DNA from: Prevotella sp.
GTDB taxonomy: Bacteria; Bacteroidota; Bacteroidia; Bacteroidales; Bacteroidaceae
Direction: 5' to 3'
DNA length: 35,129 bases
Assembly: GCA_015060485.1 (NCBI GenBank)
Contig: SUYI01000040.1
Coordinates: 1-35,129, forward strand
Position numbers and translations under genes: made by a program. Below, in pieces: positions 15,653 to 23,627 of the stretch. The notes below the pieces were generated by a model, which made no database searches, was not told the DNA's origin, and was given only the letters and a program-made list of their open reading frames with translations. Position 1 is the stretch's first letter, and each line of letters starts with the position of its first letter.

Positions 15653-17601
15653 ATACATCACTCTTTTTCTTCATGTTATCCTGTATGGGGTGCAACTATC
15701 ACTTGTCTCAAATGGAAATATGTTTAGAGTCTGCAGAAGACAATAGAAAAGAATTAGAAAGGGTAATAGACCATTATAAAAATGATACCGACACATTAAA
15801 ATATAAAGCTGCATGCTTTCTAATAGAAAATATGCTGGGACACTATTGGAAGCAGAGCAAAGCATCTAATTGCTATTGGGAAAGTGTCAATTCTATGTCT
15901 TGTCGTATGCCCGTGGATTCCTTAAATACTATTTGGACGCATCTCTGTAAAGTGCATTCTAACGAAATATACATTCAAGAAGACATAAAAAATATTACAG
16001 CAGAGTATTTGATTGAAAACATTGATGAATCTTTTAATGCATGGCGTTCGCTTCCTTGGGGGAATAAGGTTAATTTTCAGACTTTCTGCCAATACGTTTT
16101 ACCATACCGCCTGTATAATGAAAAAATAGGGAAATGTTGGCGACGTGATTTTAGATTACAATATGTAGACTTAATTAAAGATGTATCCGATATTAATGTC
16201 GCATTTGCAAAAATATATAATGCCATTAATGATAGTATGCGTGGGTCATCAACACACTGCCCATACAACCTTGATCCTTTGTCAATAGCTAAAGCCAAAG
16301 GTGCTTCTTGCGAAAAAAGATCTATCGTAATTGGTGCTGTATTACGTTCTTTCTGCATACCTGTTTCTTTTGATTACGCCAATGGCTTTGCTAACTACAG
16401 TAACGTCGGAATGCATGCTTGGGTGTCAGGAATGATGAACGACAAATTGCCAATGACTGTTTTTGGGAGAGATAGTATTGCTAGAATCGGCAACCCTATA
16501 GATGCAACGTTTTTTTGGAAAATAGATGAATGTCCCACTAACTATCCAATCCAGGATTATCCTCGTAAAAAAATAGTGAAAATTTATCGATATGAATACA
16601 AAATGAATGATGATTCACTCCATGTCAAAGATGTGTCTTCTACATATGGTTTAAATGGCAAATTGTCTTTAAATGTTGGTCCAGATGCTAAACAAGTTCA
16701 TCTATTTACATTTCACTGTGGGTTAGGATGGAAGAAAGAAATGTCAATGACTCCTAATTACGGAAAATGCGAATTCGAACATATTGGAAAAGATATTGTA
16801 TATTTAGTGCAAATACAAACTGATAAGTCTTCTTACTATTTTGACTCACCGATTCTGTTATTAAACAATAACACGCAAAGAATTCTTAAACCTGTTCCTT
16901 CAAATAGAAAAGTTTTTCTATACAGAAAATATCCGTGGCTAACCCTATGGAGTAATAGGTGGCATACAATGAAAGGAAGTAAATTTGAAGTTAGCAATGA
17001 CAGCTCTTTTAGAAACAGTAAGACTATTTTCACTATATCAGAGATGCCATGGATAAAAAATGAAGTAGCATTGAAGAATAAAGGGGCATTTAGATATTTT
17101 AGATTCAACCCATCTAAATTAAATAAAAGAAATGCCGATAGTCTCGTATTCTATAATGGACTGGGAGAATTAAGCAAAAGTAGTATGGCAGATATTAGAA
17201 TATATTCTCATGGAAAGCTATTAAATGGTAGGGTCATATATGATAAAATTGATGAAAAATCTGCAAAACATGCTTTTGACGGAGATAATAACACTGTATG
17301 TACTCATGGCACTTTAGATTATTGGGTGGGCTTGGAACTTAGTAGCCCTAAGAAAATAGATAAAATAATCTACTTTCCTCGAAATGATGATAATTTTATT
17401 CGCCAAGATGATTTGTATGAATTATTTTATTGGGATTCCTCTAAATGGACATCTCTTGGACAACGCATTGGAGAAGAAGACGGTAAACCTCTAGAATATG
17501 ATAATATTCCCTATAATGCGCTATTTCTTTTGAAAAACTTATCCAGAGGGAAAGAAGAGGCTGTATTTACTTATGATAACGGGAAACAAACCTTTTGGTG
17601 A
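15625..17601 (+). CDS. Transglutaminase-like lipoprotein with C-terminal discoidin-type domain
   Basis: Starting at ATG 15625 gives 658 residues. An upstream in-frame start at 15520 would add a non-signal extension wholly inside the peptidase gene, so I reject it. The N-terminus MGKIFQIFINTSLFFFMLSC has a lipobox-like Cys at 20 or 23. The transglutaminase-like core shows AKGASCEKRS (Cys 229) and GMHAWVSG (His 264), with a likely Asp in GNPIDATFFW. This fold acts as protease, acyltransferase or crosslinker. The last 130 residues, including AFDGDNNTVCTHG and YWVGLELSSPKKIDKIIYF, resemble an F5/8 type C carbohydrate-binding domain. It could cleave or crosslink a surface peptide or glycan; the substrate is unknown. 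Last gene of the cluster. Confidence 0.75.
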   Translation: MGKIFQIFINTSLFFFMLSCMGCNYHLSQMEICLESAEDNRKELERVIDHYKNDTDTLKYKAACFLIENMLGHYWKQSKASNCYWESVNSMSCRMPVDSLNTIWTHLCKVHSNEIYIQEDIKNITAEYLIENIDESFNAWRSLPWGNKVNFQTFCQYVLPYRLYNEKIGKCWRRDFRLQYVDLIKDVSDINVAFAKIYNAINDSMRGSSTHCPYNLDPLSIAKAKGASCEKRSIVIGAVLRSFCIPVSFDYANGFANYSNVGMHAWVSGMMNDKLPMTVFGRDSIARIGNPIDATFFWKIDECPTNYPIQDYPRKKIVKIYRYEYKMNDDSLHVKDVSSTYGLNGKLSLNVGPDAKQVHLFTFHCGLGWKKEMSMTPNYGKCEFEHIGKDIVYLVQIQTDKSSYYFDSPILLLNNNTQRILKPVPSNRKVFLYRKYPWLTLWSNRWHTMKGSKFEVSNDSSFRNSKTIFTISEMPWIKNEVALKNKGAFRYFRFNPSKLNKRNADSLVFYNGLGELSKSSMADIRIYSHGKLLNGRVIYDKIDEKSAKHAFDGDNNTVCTHGTLDYWVGLELSSPKKIDKIIYFPRNDDNFIRQDDLYELFYWDSSKWTSLGQRIGEEDGKPLEYDNIPYNALFLLKNLSRGKEEAVFTYDNGKQTFW

Positions 17602-18144
17602 TTTTATGATATATTGAGTGAAATGAATAAGCCAACAAAATACCACGTTGTTGAGCAACATTTTTCAAGTAAAACAGAGTAGATGATTATTAAGAAAACC
17701 ATACTTTTGCAGCACGATTGCGACCAAAGTTATTTAGATTATGAACAAAACTATTTCCCTTCAAGAGGAAAGTACAGAAATGTACGTTGGAGGGACATGT
17801 GCTGGATAAAAGATTCTGAAAAATAGGAGGATTTTACCCTGCTCAATCGTTTGGTTCGCTAATATTGACAACGAAGGAGTCATGTGTTTTATAATAACAT
17901 CCCGAAGGCTTTCCAATTCACATATAGTCGTAGGCATACCTTCTTGTCGGCAGCCGATGAAGGGTTGTATTTTGGTACAACCTTCCATTCATGCGATTTC
18001 TCGTCAACATTCTTTTTGTATATGTCATAATATTCAATTAATACCATTTATTGTGTCATTGTAATATTGGTTTCCTATTGTAAAGGAATTTTAATTGACT
18101 AATCTTCGAAGTAGAAAAGACTAACAATACTCTTTTAAAACTGC
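17602..18144. other. Boundary region between NVEALA cluster and ICE core
   Basis: About 540 bases with one weak gene candidate (17761-17988, minus) and a small stem GTTG/CAAC (17647-17659) followed by five T, a poor terminator candidate for the cluster. Base composition changes from AT-rich to GC-richer just to the right, so an element edge or recombination scar may lie here. I found no clear att-type repeat. Confidence 0.4.
17761..17988 (-). CDS. Hypothetical small protein or gene remnant
   Basis: A 75-codon minus-strand frame starting MEGCTKIQPFIGCRQEGMP. It has a mixed, protein-like composition and no low-complexity run, including TTICELESLRDVIIKHMT and an aromatic tail. I do not recognise a family and see no promoter. 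It may be a fragment left by past insertion or deletion at the ICE boundary. Confidence 0.3.
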   Translation of the reverse strand: MEGCTKIQPFIGCRQEGMPTTICELESLRDVIIKHMTPSLSILANQTIEQGKILLFFRIFYPAHVPPTYISVLSS

Positions 18145-18459
18145 TCAAACTTTCATCCATATCTTATTCTCTTTAGCTTTTAGTACTTTCTCTATATCTG
18201 ATTCTTTGTAAAGTATATTACCTTTCACACGAATATATGGCAGTATACCTTCATTCCTGTAGTCACGCAATGCCCTTGGACTGATACGAAGAGCCGTGGC
18301 TAGTTCCCCATCAGTCATCAGCCGTTCGCCATGAAGGATGGGTTTATAGCTGTCCATCAGTGCGTCAGCTTTTTTGCTTGCATTCCGCAGCAACTCTATT
18401 GTTTCTGCAATCACGTCATCATTAAGCGTGAGTATTCTTTCTTCCATTACGCCACACAT
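18145..18459 (-). CDS. Small HTH (excisionase/MerR-like) DNA-binding protein
   Basis: A 104-residue protein with a C-terminal HTH_17-type fold: MTDGELATALRISPRALRDY, then the wing RNEGILPYIRVKGNILYK. Bacteroidales mobile elements use such proteins as excision factors and regulators. It follows the other minus-strand HTH gene by two bases, so the two form an operon divergent from the xis2c-like genes. ATG at 18447 (MEERIL) is an alternative start. The N-terminal half is helical, possibly for dimerisation. Confidence 0.75.
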   Translation of the reverse strand: MCGVMEERILTLNDDVIAETIELLRNASKKADALMDSYKPILHGERLMTDGELATALRISPRALRDYRNEGILPYIRVKGNILYKESDIEKVLKAKENKIWMKV

Positions 18460-18461
18460 TA

Positions 18462-18749
18462 TTATACATGATGGTACTTGCCTGACTGTCTGATAACCAG
18501 TTCCACCTCCTCAGGCCGATAGTAGAACTTGCGGCCCAGCTGAGCATAACAGATTTTGTGCTTCGAGCGCATGGTCTGTAATGACCGCTGACTGATTTTG
18601 AGTATGGCACATACTTCCTCGCCTGTGAGCCATTTTTGAAGCCGCTTGTCCTGGCATTTACGTGACAGCAACTCCACCTTCTGTGTCAGTTGACGTGTCT
18701 CATCCATCAACTGGTCGAATGCTTTTTTCTCTAATACTACAATATCCAT
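18462..18749 (-). CDS. Small HTH (excisionase-like) DNA-binding protein
   Basis: From ATG at 18749 it encodes 95 residues: a short helical N-terminus (MDIVVLEKKAFDQLMDETRQ) and an HTH_17 domain, KWLTGEEVCAILKISQRSL with the wing KICYAQLGRKFYYRPEEVEL. A longer frame begins at 18800, but the -7 element on this strand at 18785-18778 lies inside that extension, so 18749 is preferred. It is first in the minus-strand pair and divergent from the excision operon. It probably takes part in its regulation or in intasome assembly. Confidence 0.78.
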   Translation of the reverse strand: MDIVVLEKKAFDQLMDETRQLTQKVELLSRKCQDKRLQKWLTGEEVCAILKISQRSLQTMRSKHKICYAQLGRKFYYRPEEVELVIRQSGKYHHV

Positions 18750-18777
18750 ACTGAGCCTTTCTTTTTCTAAACGGGTG

Positions 18778-18785
18778 CAAAGGTA
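18778..18785 (-). promoter_or_regulatory. -7 element of the minus-strand HTH pair
   Basis: On the minus strand this reads TACCTTTG, matching TAnnTTTG, about 30 bases before the ATG at 18749. Confidence 0.5.
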
Positions 18786-18823
18786 GCCTGATTGCGGCAA
18801 AATGACGCCGTCAGTCGTTTAAG

Positions 18824-18863
18824 TGTCCCCGAAAGTCCCACTTAAACAGGGACATTGGGGACA
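18824..18863. promoter_or_regulatory. Long interrupted palindrome between divergent excision-region promoters
   Basis: TGTCCCC-gaaa-GTCCC, a nine-base centre, then GGGAC-att-GGGGACA form nested inverted repeats (7 and 5 bp). The centre is about 80 bases upstream of the -7 element of the rightward HTH genes and about 60 from the leftward one. In CTnDOT the activator RteC binds inverted half-sites upstream of the xis2c promoter, and this is the equivalent location. The assignment is inference. Confidence 0.5.
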
Positions 18864-18923
18864 ATATGAAATTTTCTCTTCCAAGGTGTTACAACGGTGG
18901 GAAACTAAGTTTTTAGCCTGTAG

Positions 18924-18931
18924 TAATTTTG
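18924..18931 (+). promoter_or_regulatory. -7 element of the excision operon
   Basis: TAATTTTG fits TAnnTTTG and lies 32 bases before the ATG at 18963. It would drive the two HTH genes, the DUF3945 gene and probably topB. Confidence 0.5.
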
Positions 18932-18962
18932 CACCCGGAATCAAAAAAACAAGAGAAAATAT

Positions 18963-19319
18963 ATGGAAGTCATCACCATTGAAAGCGCAGTCTGGCAGCA
19001 ACTGCAAGACCGCATCGAGAGAATCGAGAAATATGTGAAGGATGCCACCGAAACCGTCTGCATCGGCGACGAGGAGATCTTTCTGAACAACGACCAGGCA
19101 TGTCGGCTGTTGTGCGTAGAAAAACGGACGATGCAGTATTACCGTTCCGAGGGCAAGATAGCATACAGCCTTCACGGGAAGCAATTGCATTACCGGCTGT
19201 CGGACATCGAGGAGTTTGCCCACGTCACCATGCGACCGCTGAGCAAGAAACTACTTGCCAGCATTCGCAAGGAATGTATTGAAGAGAATAAGAACATCAT
19301 AGGAAACTATAAGGACTGA
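18963..19319 (+). CDS. HTH excision-factor protein, Xis2c-like
   Basis: A 118-residue protein. The N-terminal helix (AVWQQLQDRIERIEKYVKDA) is amphipathic. An HTH_17 domain follows (FLNNDQACRLLCVEKRTMQYY, then the wing SEGKIAYSLHGKQLHYRL) and a basic tail. It is the first gene of a four-gene run (HTH, HTH, DUF3945, topoisomerase) whose order equals CTnDOT xis2c-xis2d-orf3-exc. The name is inferred from order and domain type, not from measured identity. In CTnDOT these genes promote excision and activate transfer genes. Confidence 0.75.
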   Translation: MEVITIESAVWQQLQDRIERIEKYVKDATETVCIGDEEIFLNNDQACRLLCVEKRTMQYYRSEGKIAYSLHGKQLHYRLSDIEEFAHVTMRPLSKKLLASIRKECIEENKNIIGNYKD

Positions 19320-19323
19320 GGAA

Positions 19324-19737
19324 ATGAACGAGACAGCACAGAAACAGGAGAATCCACAGAGCGAGCCACTTGATAAGGATTTCTTCCTTGACTGTATGCG
19401 CAGCGTAGTTAAGAAGATGCAGAAGCAGGAACAGATGATACAGATACTTGTGGACGACCTCAAGATGCGCAACCACGAAGGACTGCTATTCCTGAGAGGT
19501 GAGCGGATGTACAGCACACAGGAACTGGTGAACAGCCTGAGAATCTGCCGCAAGACGCTGACACGCTACCGCAACACCGGGGAACTGCCATACATCATCC
19601 TCCGCAACAGTGCCTACTACAAGGAGAGCGACGTGGAGAAACTGATTACCCGCTATGGCAACAGGCTCGACAAGAAAGCAGTTGCTGAATTCCTTGCCAA
19701 TATGAACAAGAACGGCGATATTCTCGCCAACAGATAA
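19324..19737 (+). CDS. HTH excision-factor protein, Xis2d-like
   Basis: A 137-residue protein. A polar N-terminus and a helical segment (DCMRSVVKKMQKQEQMIQIL) precede an HTH_17 domain, MYSTQELVNSLRICRKTLTRY with the wing NTGELPYIILRNSAYYKESD. It starts four bases after the previous gene. By order it corresponds to CTnDOT xis2d. It is probably a DNA-bending factor working with an integrase that is not in this window. Confidence 0.75.
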   Translation: MNETAQKQENPQSEPLDKDFFLDCMRSVVKKMQKQEQMIQILVDDLKMRNHEGLLFLRGERMYSTQELVNSLRICRKTLTRYRNTGELPYIILRNSAYYKESDVEKLITRYGNRLDKKAVAEFLANMNKNGDILANR

Positions 19738-19770
19738 CATTATTCATTAACAATTAAACTATTTAGATTT

Positions 19771-20859
19771 ATGGCACAAAACCAGAATCAGGGCTATCAG
19801 CCCATCGACGAGTCCAAGGTTAACTGGGACCAGATTGAAGAGAAGTTCGGCATCTCGAAAGAGGTGCTGGAGCGAACAGGAGCAAAGGACAACATGCTGA
19901 ACTTTGGTAAGTCCGGGCTGCTTGATGTGACGATGCTCATCTACGATCAGAAGGTGAAGGCTGCAGCACGTCTGCAACTGACGCGTCTGCAGGATGGTAC
20001 ATACAGTGTACTGCCTCACTTCGTTCGCAAGGAGCAGAAGCTGGAGAATGCAGAGTACATGGGCTACACCTTCAGCAAGGAGGATGCCAAGACTCTGAAA
20101 GAGACTGGCAATCTCGGCAAGGTCGTACCCCTGTTCAACGTGAAGGACAACACCATGCAAGAGTGCTTCGTGTCTTACGACAAGCAGACGAACGAACTGG
20201 TACACTATCCTGTGAGCAAGCTGCATCTCCGTGAGAGTGTGGGTAACGTGAAGTTCACCCCCGAAGAGATGAAACTTCTCAAGCAGGGCGGAATCGTGAA
20301 GGACAAACTCTTTGAGGGTGAGAACGGACAGAAGTTCACCGTGGACTTCCAGGTGAACGCCGACCGCAAGAACGTTTCGTTTGTCCCAGGCAGTAGCCGC
20401 AAGGAGGAAGAGGTGCAGGAACAGAACCAGAAAGCCAAGATGAACTGGACCAACGAGGATGGCAGCATCAAGAACCTGACCAAGTGGAAGGGCATTCCCC
20501 TGACTGAAGAGCAGCAGAAGGACTACCGTGAAGGCAAGTCGGTGAAACTCGACAACTACCCGCTGAAGGACGGAACAACAGCCACGATGTACCTGATGTT
20601 CTATCCCGACAAGAATCAGCCGTTTGTCTCGAAGAACGACCCGATGCAGGGAAAGGTCGTTGCCCCCGCCAACGAGAGCGAGACACAGGTGGCCGTGAAC
20701 CATCAGGGCAAGACCAACGAGGCCACCAAGAAGGTGGACGAGCCACTGCAGAAGGGACAGGTCGCGCCCAAGAACGAACACCAGAAAAACGAGCAGAAGC
20801 CCGAGGGAGAGAAGCAGGAGCAGAAGGAAGAGAAGAAGAAGCGAGGCCCGAAACTCTGA
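19771..20859 (+). CDS. DUF4099/DUF3945-domain protein (CTnDOT orf3-like)
   Basis: A 362-residue protein typical of Bacteroidales conjugative elements. The N-terminal DUF4099-type part (VNWDQIEEKFGISKEVLERTG to about residue 75) is followed by repeated DUF3945-type modules with the pattern FTPEEMKLLKQGGIVKDKLF and LTEEQQKDYREGKSVKLDNY. The last 65 residues are low-complexity, rich in Lys, Glu and Gln, ending KKKRGPKL, and are probably disordered. Role unknown; its place between xis2d-like and topoisomerase genes is conserved. No membrane segment or signal peptide. Confidence 0.8.
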   Translation: MAQNQNQGYQPIDESKVNWDQIEEKFGISKEVLERTGAKDNMLNFGKSGLLDVTMLIYDQKVKAAARLQLTRLQDGTYSVLPHFVRKEQKLENAEYMGYTFSKEDAKTLKETGNLGKVVPLFNVKDNTMQECFVSYDKQTNELVHYPVSKLHLRESVGNVKFTPEEMKLLKQGGIVKDKLFEGENGQKFTVDFQVNADRKNVSFVPGSSRKEEEVQEQNQKAKMNWTNEDGSIKNLTKWKGIPLTEEQQKDYREGKSVKLDNYPLKDGTTATMYLMFYPDKNQPFVSKNDPMQGKVVAPANESETQVAVNHQGKTNEATKKVDEPLQKGQVAPKNEHQKNEQKPEGEKQEQKEEKKKRGPKL

Positions 20860-20876
20860 TTAGAGAAGCGCAATGT

Positions 20877-20909
20877 GTGGACAGCCGCAGATGGCTGTCG
20901 GCTGTCCAC
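20877..20909 (+). promoter_or_regulatory. Alternative RNA hairpins between orf3-like gene and topB
   Basis: GTGGACAGCCG (20877-20887) can pair perfectly with CGGCTGTCCAC (20899-20909). Part of it, ACAGCC (20881-20886), can pair instead with GGCTGT at 20893-20898. The two structures exclude each other. No T-run follows, so a plain terminator is unlikely. An attenuator, a processing site or a translational control element for topB is possible. Confidence 0.5.
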
Positions 20910-20961
20910 CTCTCACGCGCGTATATAATAAGTATAAAACCACTGAATCCATTTTTACAAT

Positions 20962-23040
20962 ATGATTACCATTATCGCAGAGAAACCGAGCGTCGCACGA
21001 CAAATATCCCGGGTCGTCGGTGCTATGGAAAGAAAAGTCGGCTACTATGGAGGCAACAACAACTGCGTCACTTGGGCCTTCGGTCACCTGATACAACTAG
21101 CCATGCCCGAAGCCTACGGAGTGACGGGATTCCGGCGCGAATCCTTGCCTATCATCCCCGATGATTTCCAACTCGTCAGCCGCAAGGATGCCAAGGGTAA
21201 AGAGGATGACGGGGTGAAGGAGCAGCTTCGCGTCATCAAGAACCTCTTCGAGCATACCGAAAAGATCATCGTTGCCACAGATGCTGGACGCGAGGGCGAA
21301 CTGATTTTCCGCTATCTCTACCAGTACCTCGGCTGTCACGTGCCGTTTCAGCGCCTCTGGATCAGTTCGCTGACCGACAAGGCCATCAAGGAAGGGCTGA
21401 AGAACCTCAAGGACGGTCACGACTATGACAATCTCTTCCTGTCCGCCAAGGCGCGAAGTGAAGCAGACTGGCTTGTAGGCATCAATGCTACCCAGGCCCT
21501 GACCATTGCAGCGGGGAAGGGAACGTACTCCCTCGGACGTGTGCAGACGCCTACACTGGCAATGGTCTGCCGCCGATTTCTGGAGAACAAGAACTTTGTG
21601 CCGACTCCGTTCTGGCAGATGCACTTCACTACCGAAGGTGACGGCAAAGCCGTCAAGTTCCTGACCGCAGACCGATGGAAAGATAAGGCTGATGCTGAAG
21701 CCGTCTATCAGAAGTTGAAGTCTGCCAACAGCGTAGCCATCGCCAAGGTGGAGTGCAGGGAAAAGACGGAGGAACCGCCCTTGCTCTATGACCTCACCAC
21801 GCTGCAGAAGGATGCCAACGTCAGGTATGGCTTCACCGCCGAGCAGACACTGACCATAGCGCAGAAACTTTACGAGGCCAAGGCCATCACTTATCCGAGA
21901 ACATCCAGCCGCTACATTCCCGATGACGTGTACGACGAGATTCCCAAGCTACTCCGCACATTGGCCGACAATGAGCAGTGGGGCGCACTCTCCATGACCA
22001 TTCACAAGCCCAACCGCCACAGCGTCAATGCCTCGAAGGTCACTGACCATCACGCCCTGTTGATTACAGGCGAAAAGCCGCAGTACCCGTCCAACGACGA
22101 CAAGAAAATCTATAACCTCATCGTCGCCCGTATGCTCGAAGCCTTCTCTGACAAGTGCGTCAAGGAACTGACCACCATCACCGTTGATGTGAACGGAATA
22201 CCGTTTGTTGCCAAGGGCACTGTCATCCGTCAGCAGGGTTGGCGGTTTATCATGAACGAGGACACTGACACAGACCATTTGCCCAACTGGAAGGAAGGTC
22301 AGGAACTGCACGTCACGGGATGGGGACTGGCCGATGGCAAGACCAAACCCGCTGCAATCCACACCGAGGCTACGCTGTTGTCCGAGATGGAACACTGCGG
22401 CAAGAACATCGACGACGAGGAACTGGCACAGGCCATCAAGGACTGTGGAATAGGGACCCCGGCCACCCGTGCCGCCATCATCGAAACGCTTATCGACCGT
22501 GAGTACATGATCCGCCTGAACAAGCAGCTTATCCCGACCGAAAAAGGGCTGTTTATCTACAACCTGCTGAAAGACAAGCAGATTGCCGATGTCGCCATGA
22601 CGGGCCAGTGGGAACAGTCGCTTGCCAGGATCGAGCGGGGCGAACACAATGCCGAGGACTTCCGCAAGGGCATCGAGGACTATACGGGCAGTATCGTCAG
22701 GGAACTTCTCTCCTTGGAGGACAGGTTTGTACATAGCGGCATCGGCATACCATGCCCTAAGTGCGGGAAAGGTACGATGCAGTTCTACAAGAAGATCGTC
22801 AAGTGCGACAATCCCGCCTGTGACTGTCATGTGTTCCGCGAGAAGGCAGGAAAGGAACTGACCAACGACCAGTTGAAGGCTTTGCTGACCGAGGGCAGGA
22901 CGGGAATCATCAAAGGTTTCAAGAGCAAACAGGGCAATTCCTTCGATGCCGTTGTCACTCTTAACCGCGAGACCTTCCAGACAGAATTTTCGTTCCCTGA
23001 GCGAAAAAGTCAGCCAAAGAAAAGTAAATCCCGAAAATAA
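20962..23040 (+). CDS. topB: DNA topoisomerase III (Exc-like)
   Basis: A complete 692-residue type IA topoisomerase. The TOPRIM domain shows IIAEKPSVARQI at the start and ATDAGREGELIFRYL. The active-site tyrosine is Tyr 311 in AITYPRTSSRYIP. The C-terminal end has a zinc-ribbon remnant (CPKCGKG near residue 598, then CDNPACDC) followed by a short domain. It relaxes or decatenates single-stranded DNA crossings. In CTnDOT the equivalent gene, exc, is required for excision, although its topoisomerase activity was reported to be dispensable (from memory). Gene order supports the Exc assignment. A basic tail (KSQPKKSKSRK) may help DNA binding. Confidence 0.92.
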   Translation: MITIIAEKPSVARQISRVVGAMERKVGYYGGNNNCVTWAFGHLIQLAMPEAYGVTGFRRESLPIIPDDFQLVSRKDAKGKEDDGVKEQLRVIKNLFEHTEKIIVATDAGREGELIFRYLYQYLGCHVPFQRLWISSLTDKAIKEGLKNLKDGHDYDNLFLSAKARSEADWLVGINATQALTIAAGKGTYSLGRVQTPTLAMVCRRFLENKNFVPTPFWQMHFTTEGDGKAVKFLTADRWKDKADAEAVYQKLKSANSVAIAKVECREKTEEPPLLYDLTTLQKDANVRYGFTAEQTLTIAQKLYEAKAITYPRTSSRYIPDDVYDEIPKLLRTLADNEQWGALSMTIHKPNRHSVNASKVTDHHALLITGEKPQYPSNDDKKIYNLIVARMLEAFSDKCVKELTTITVDVNGIPFVAKGTVIRQQGWRFIMNEDTDTDHLPNWKEGQELHVTGWGLADGKTKPAAIHTEATLLSEMEHCGKNIDDEELAQAIKDCGIGTPATRAAIIETLIDREYMIRLNKQLIPTEKGLFIYNLLKDKQIADVAMTGQWEQSLARIERGEHNAEDFRKGIEDYTGSIVRELLSLEDRFVHSGIGIPCPKCGKGTMQFYKKIVKCDNPACDCHVFREKAGKELTNDQLKALLTEGRTGIIKGFKSKQGNSFDAVVTLNRETFQTEFSFPERKSQPKKSKSRK

Positions 23041-23044
23041 TGCG

Positions 23045-23143
23045 TACCTTTGCCACTGACATTCATTTTCATACATCGTTTAAACGATTTTTTGAAATGG
23101 ATTCAGTGGTTGCACCTCGGGAGGGATACCCGGGGTGCTTTAC
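23045..23143 (+). ncRNA. Candidate RteR-like small RNA
   Basis: Directly after topB there is a -7 element TACCTTTG (23045-23052) with no good -33. A transcript starting near 23059 would contain the perfect palindrome ATCGTTTAAACGAT (23075-23088). It would end at a strong hairpin (GCACCTCGGG at 23112-23121, loop of 7, CCCGGGGTGC at 23129-23138) followed by TTTAC. That gives about 85 nucleotides. In CTnDOT a small RNA of about 90 nt, RteR, which lowers tra operon expression, is encoded just downstream of exc (from memory). Position and size agree; sequence homology is untested. Confidence 0.45.
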
Positions 23144-23183
23144 TAGTACGCTGATTCTATAACCCACTTAAACGTTTTTGAAA

Positions 23184-23627
23184 ATGAATAAGAAAGAACA
23201 ACCAGAGTTGTCCTACTATGGACTGTATCTGCTTCGCTACCTGCTGGAGCAGCATTCACGCAAGGCCAAAGACCTGAGTTTCATCTATAGCCTTGAGCAG
23301 TTGGCAGCAGAAACCTTTGAACAGGCCCGACTCGACGGCTATCCCGTGGAGGGAGCACACGAACTGGCGATGTCCGTACTGACGAAAGACCTGGGCCTCT
23401 CACAGTGGAGCATTCTCATTGAGGTGCTGGAGAATGAATTTGCCCGCGAACTGAACGATGGGCAGCGCCTGACATTTGCCGAGAAACTGCTTCCTTCACT
23501 GGCCCCTGTCTTCGAGCCTTACGACCTCGCCGAACCAGAGTTTGAACTGACGCCTGACTACATGCAGCTCTATACCGAGTTGACGGGTGCCGTGGTACTT
23601 TACATCGAGCAGTATGGCGTTCAATAG
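23184..23627 (+). CDS. DUF1896-family ICE protein
   Basis: From ATG 23184 it encodes 147 residues; a TTG six bases earlier is less likely. The sequence is helical and acidic: YYGLYLLRYLLEQHSRKAKD, FEQARLDGYPVEGAHELAMSVL and GLSQWSILIEVLENEFARE. It matches the DUF1896 proteins found immediately before the methylase-helicase gene in Bacteroidales conjugative elements. It overlaps the next gene by 14 bases, implying coupled translation. Function unknown; no catalytic motif seen. Confidence 0.8.
   Translation: MNKKEQPELSYYGLYLLRYLLEQHSRKAKDLSFIYSLEQLAAETFEQARLDGYPVEGAHELAMSVLTKDLGLSQWSILIEVLENEFARELNDGQRLTFAEKLLPSLAPVFEPYDLAEPEFELTPDYMQLYTELTGAVVLYIEQYGVQ

Noticed and set aside
17694..17712. CATACTTTTGCAGC as a CTnDOT-type attachment site or promoter
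   Set aside because: It resembles the GTAnnTTTGC att core, but it also matches the common TAnnTTTG promoter pattern, lacks the leading G, and no second copy marks an element end.
19759..20781. 340-codon minus-strand frame opposite the DUF3945 gene
   Set aside because: A shadow of the forward gene with unnatural Leu/His/Val-rich content and no start context.
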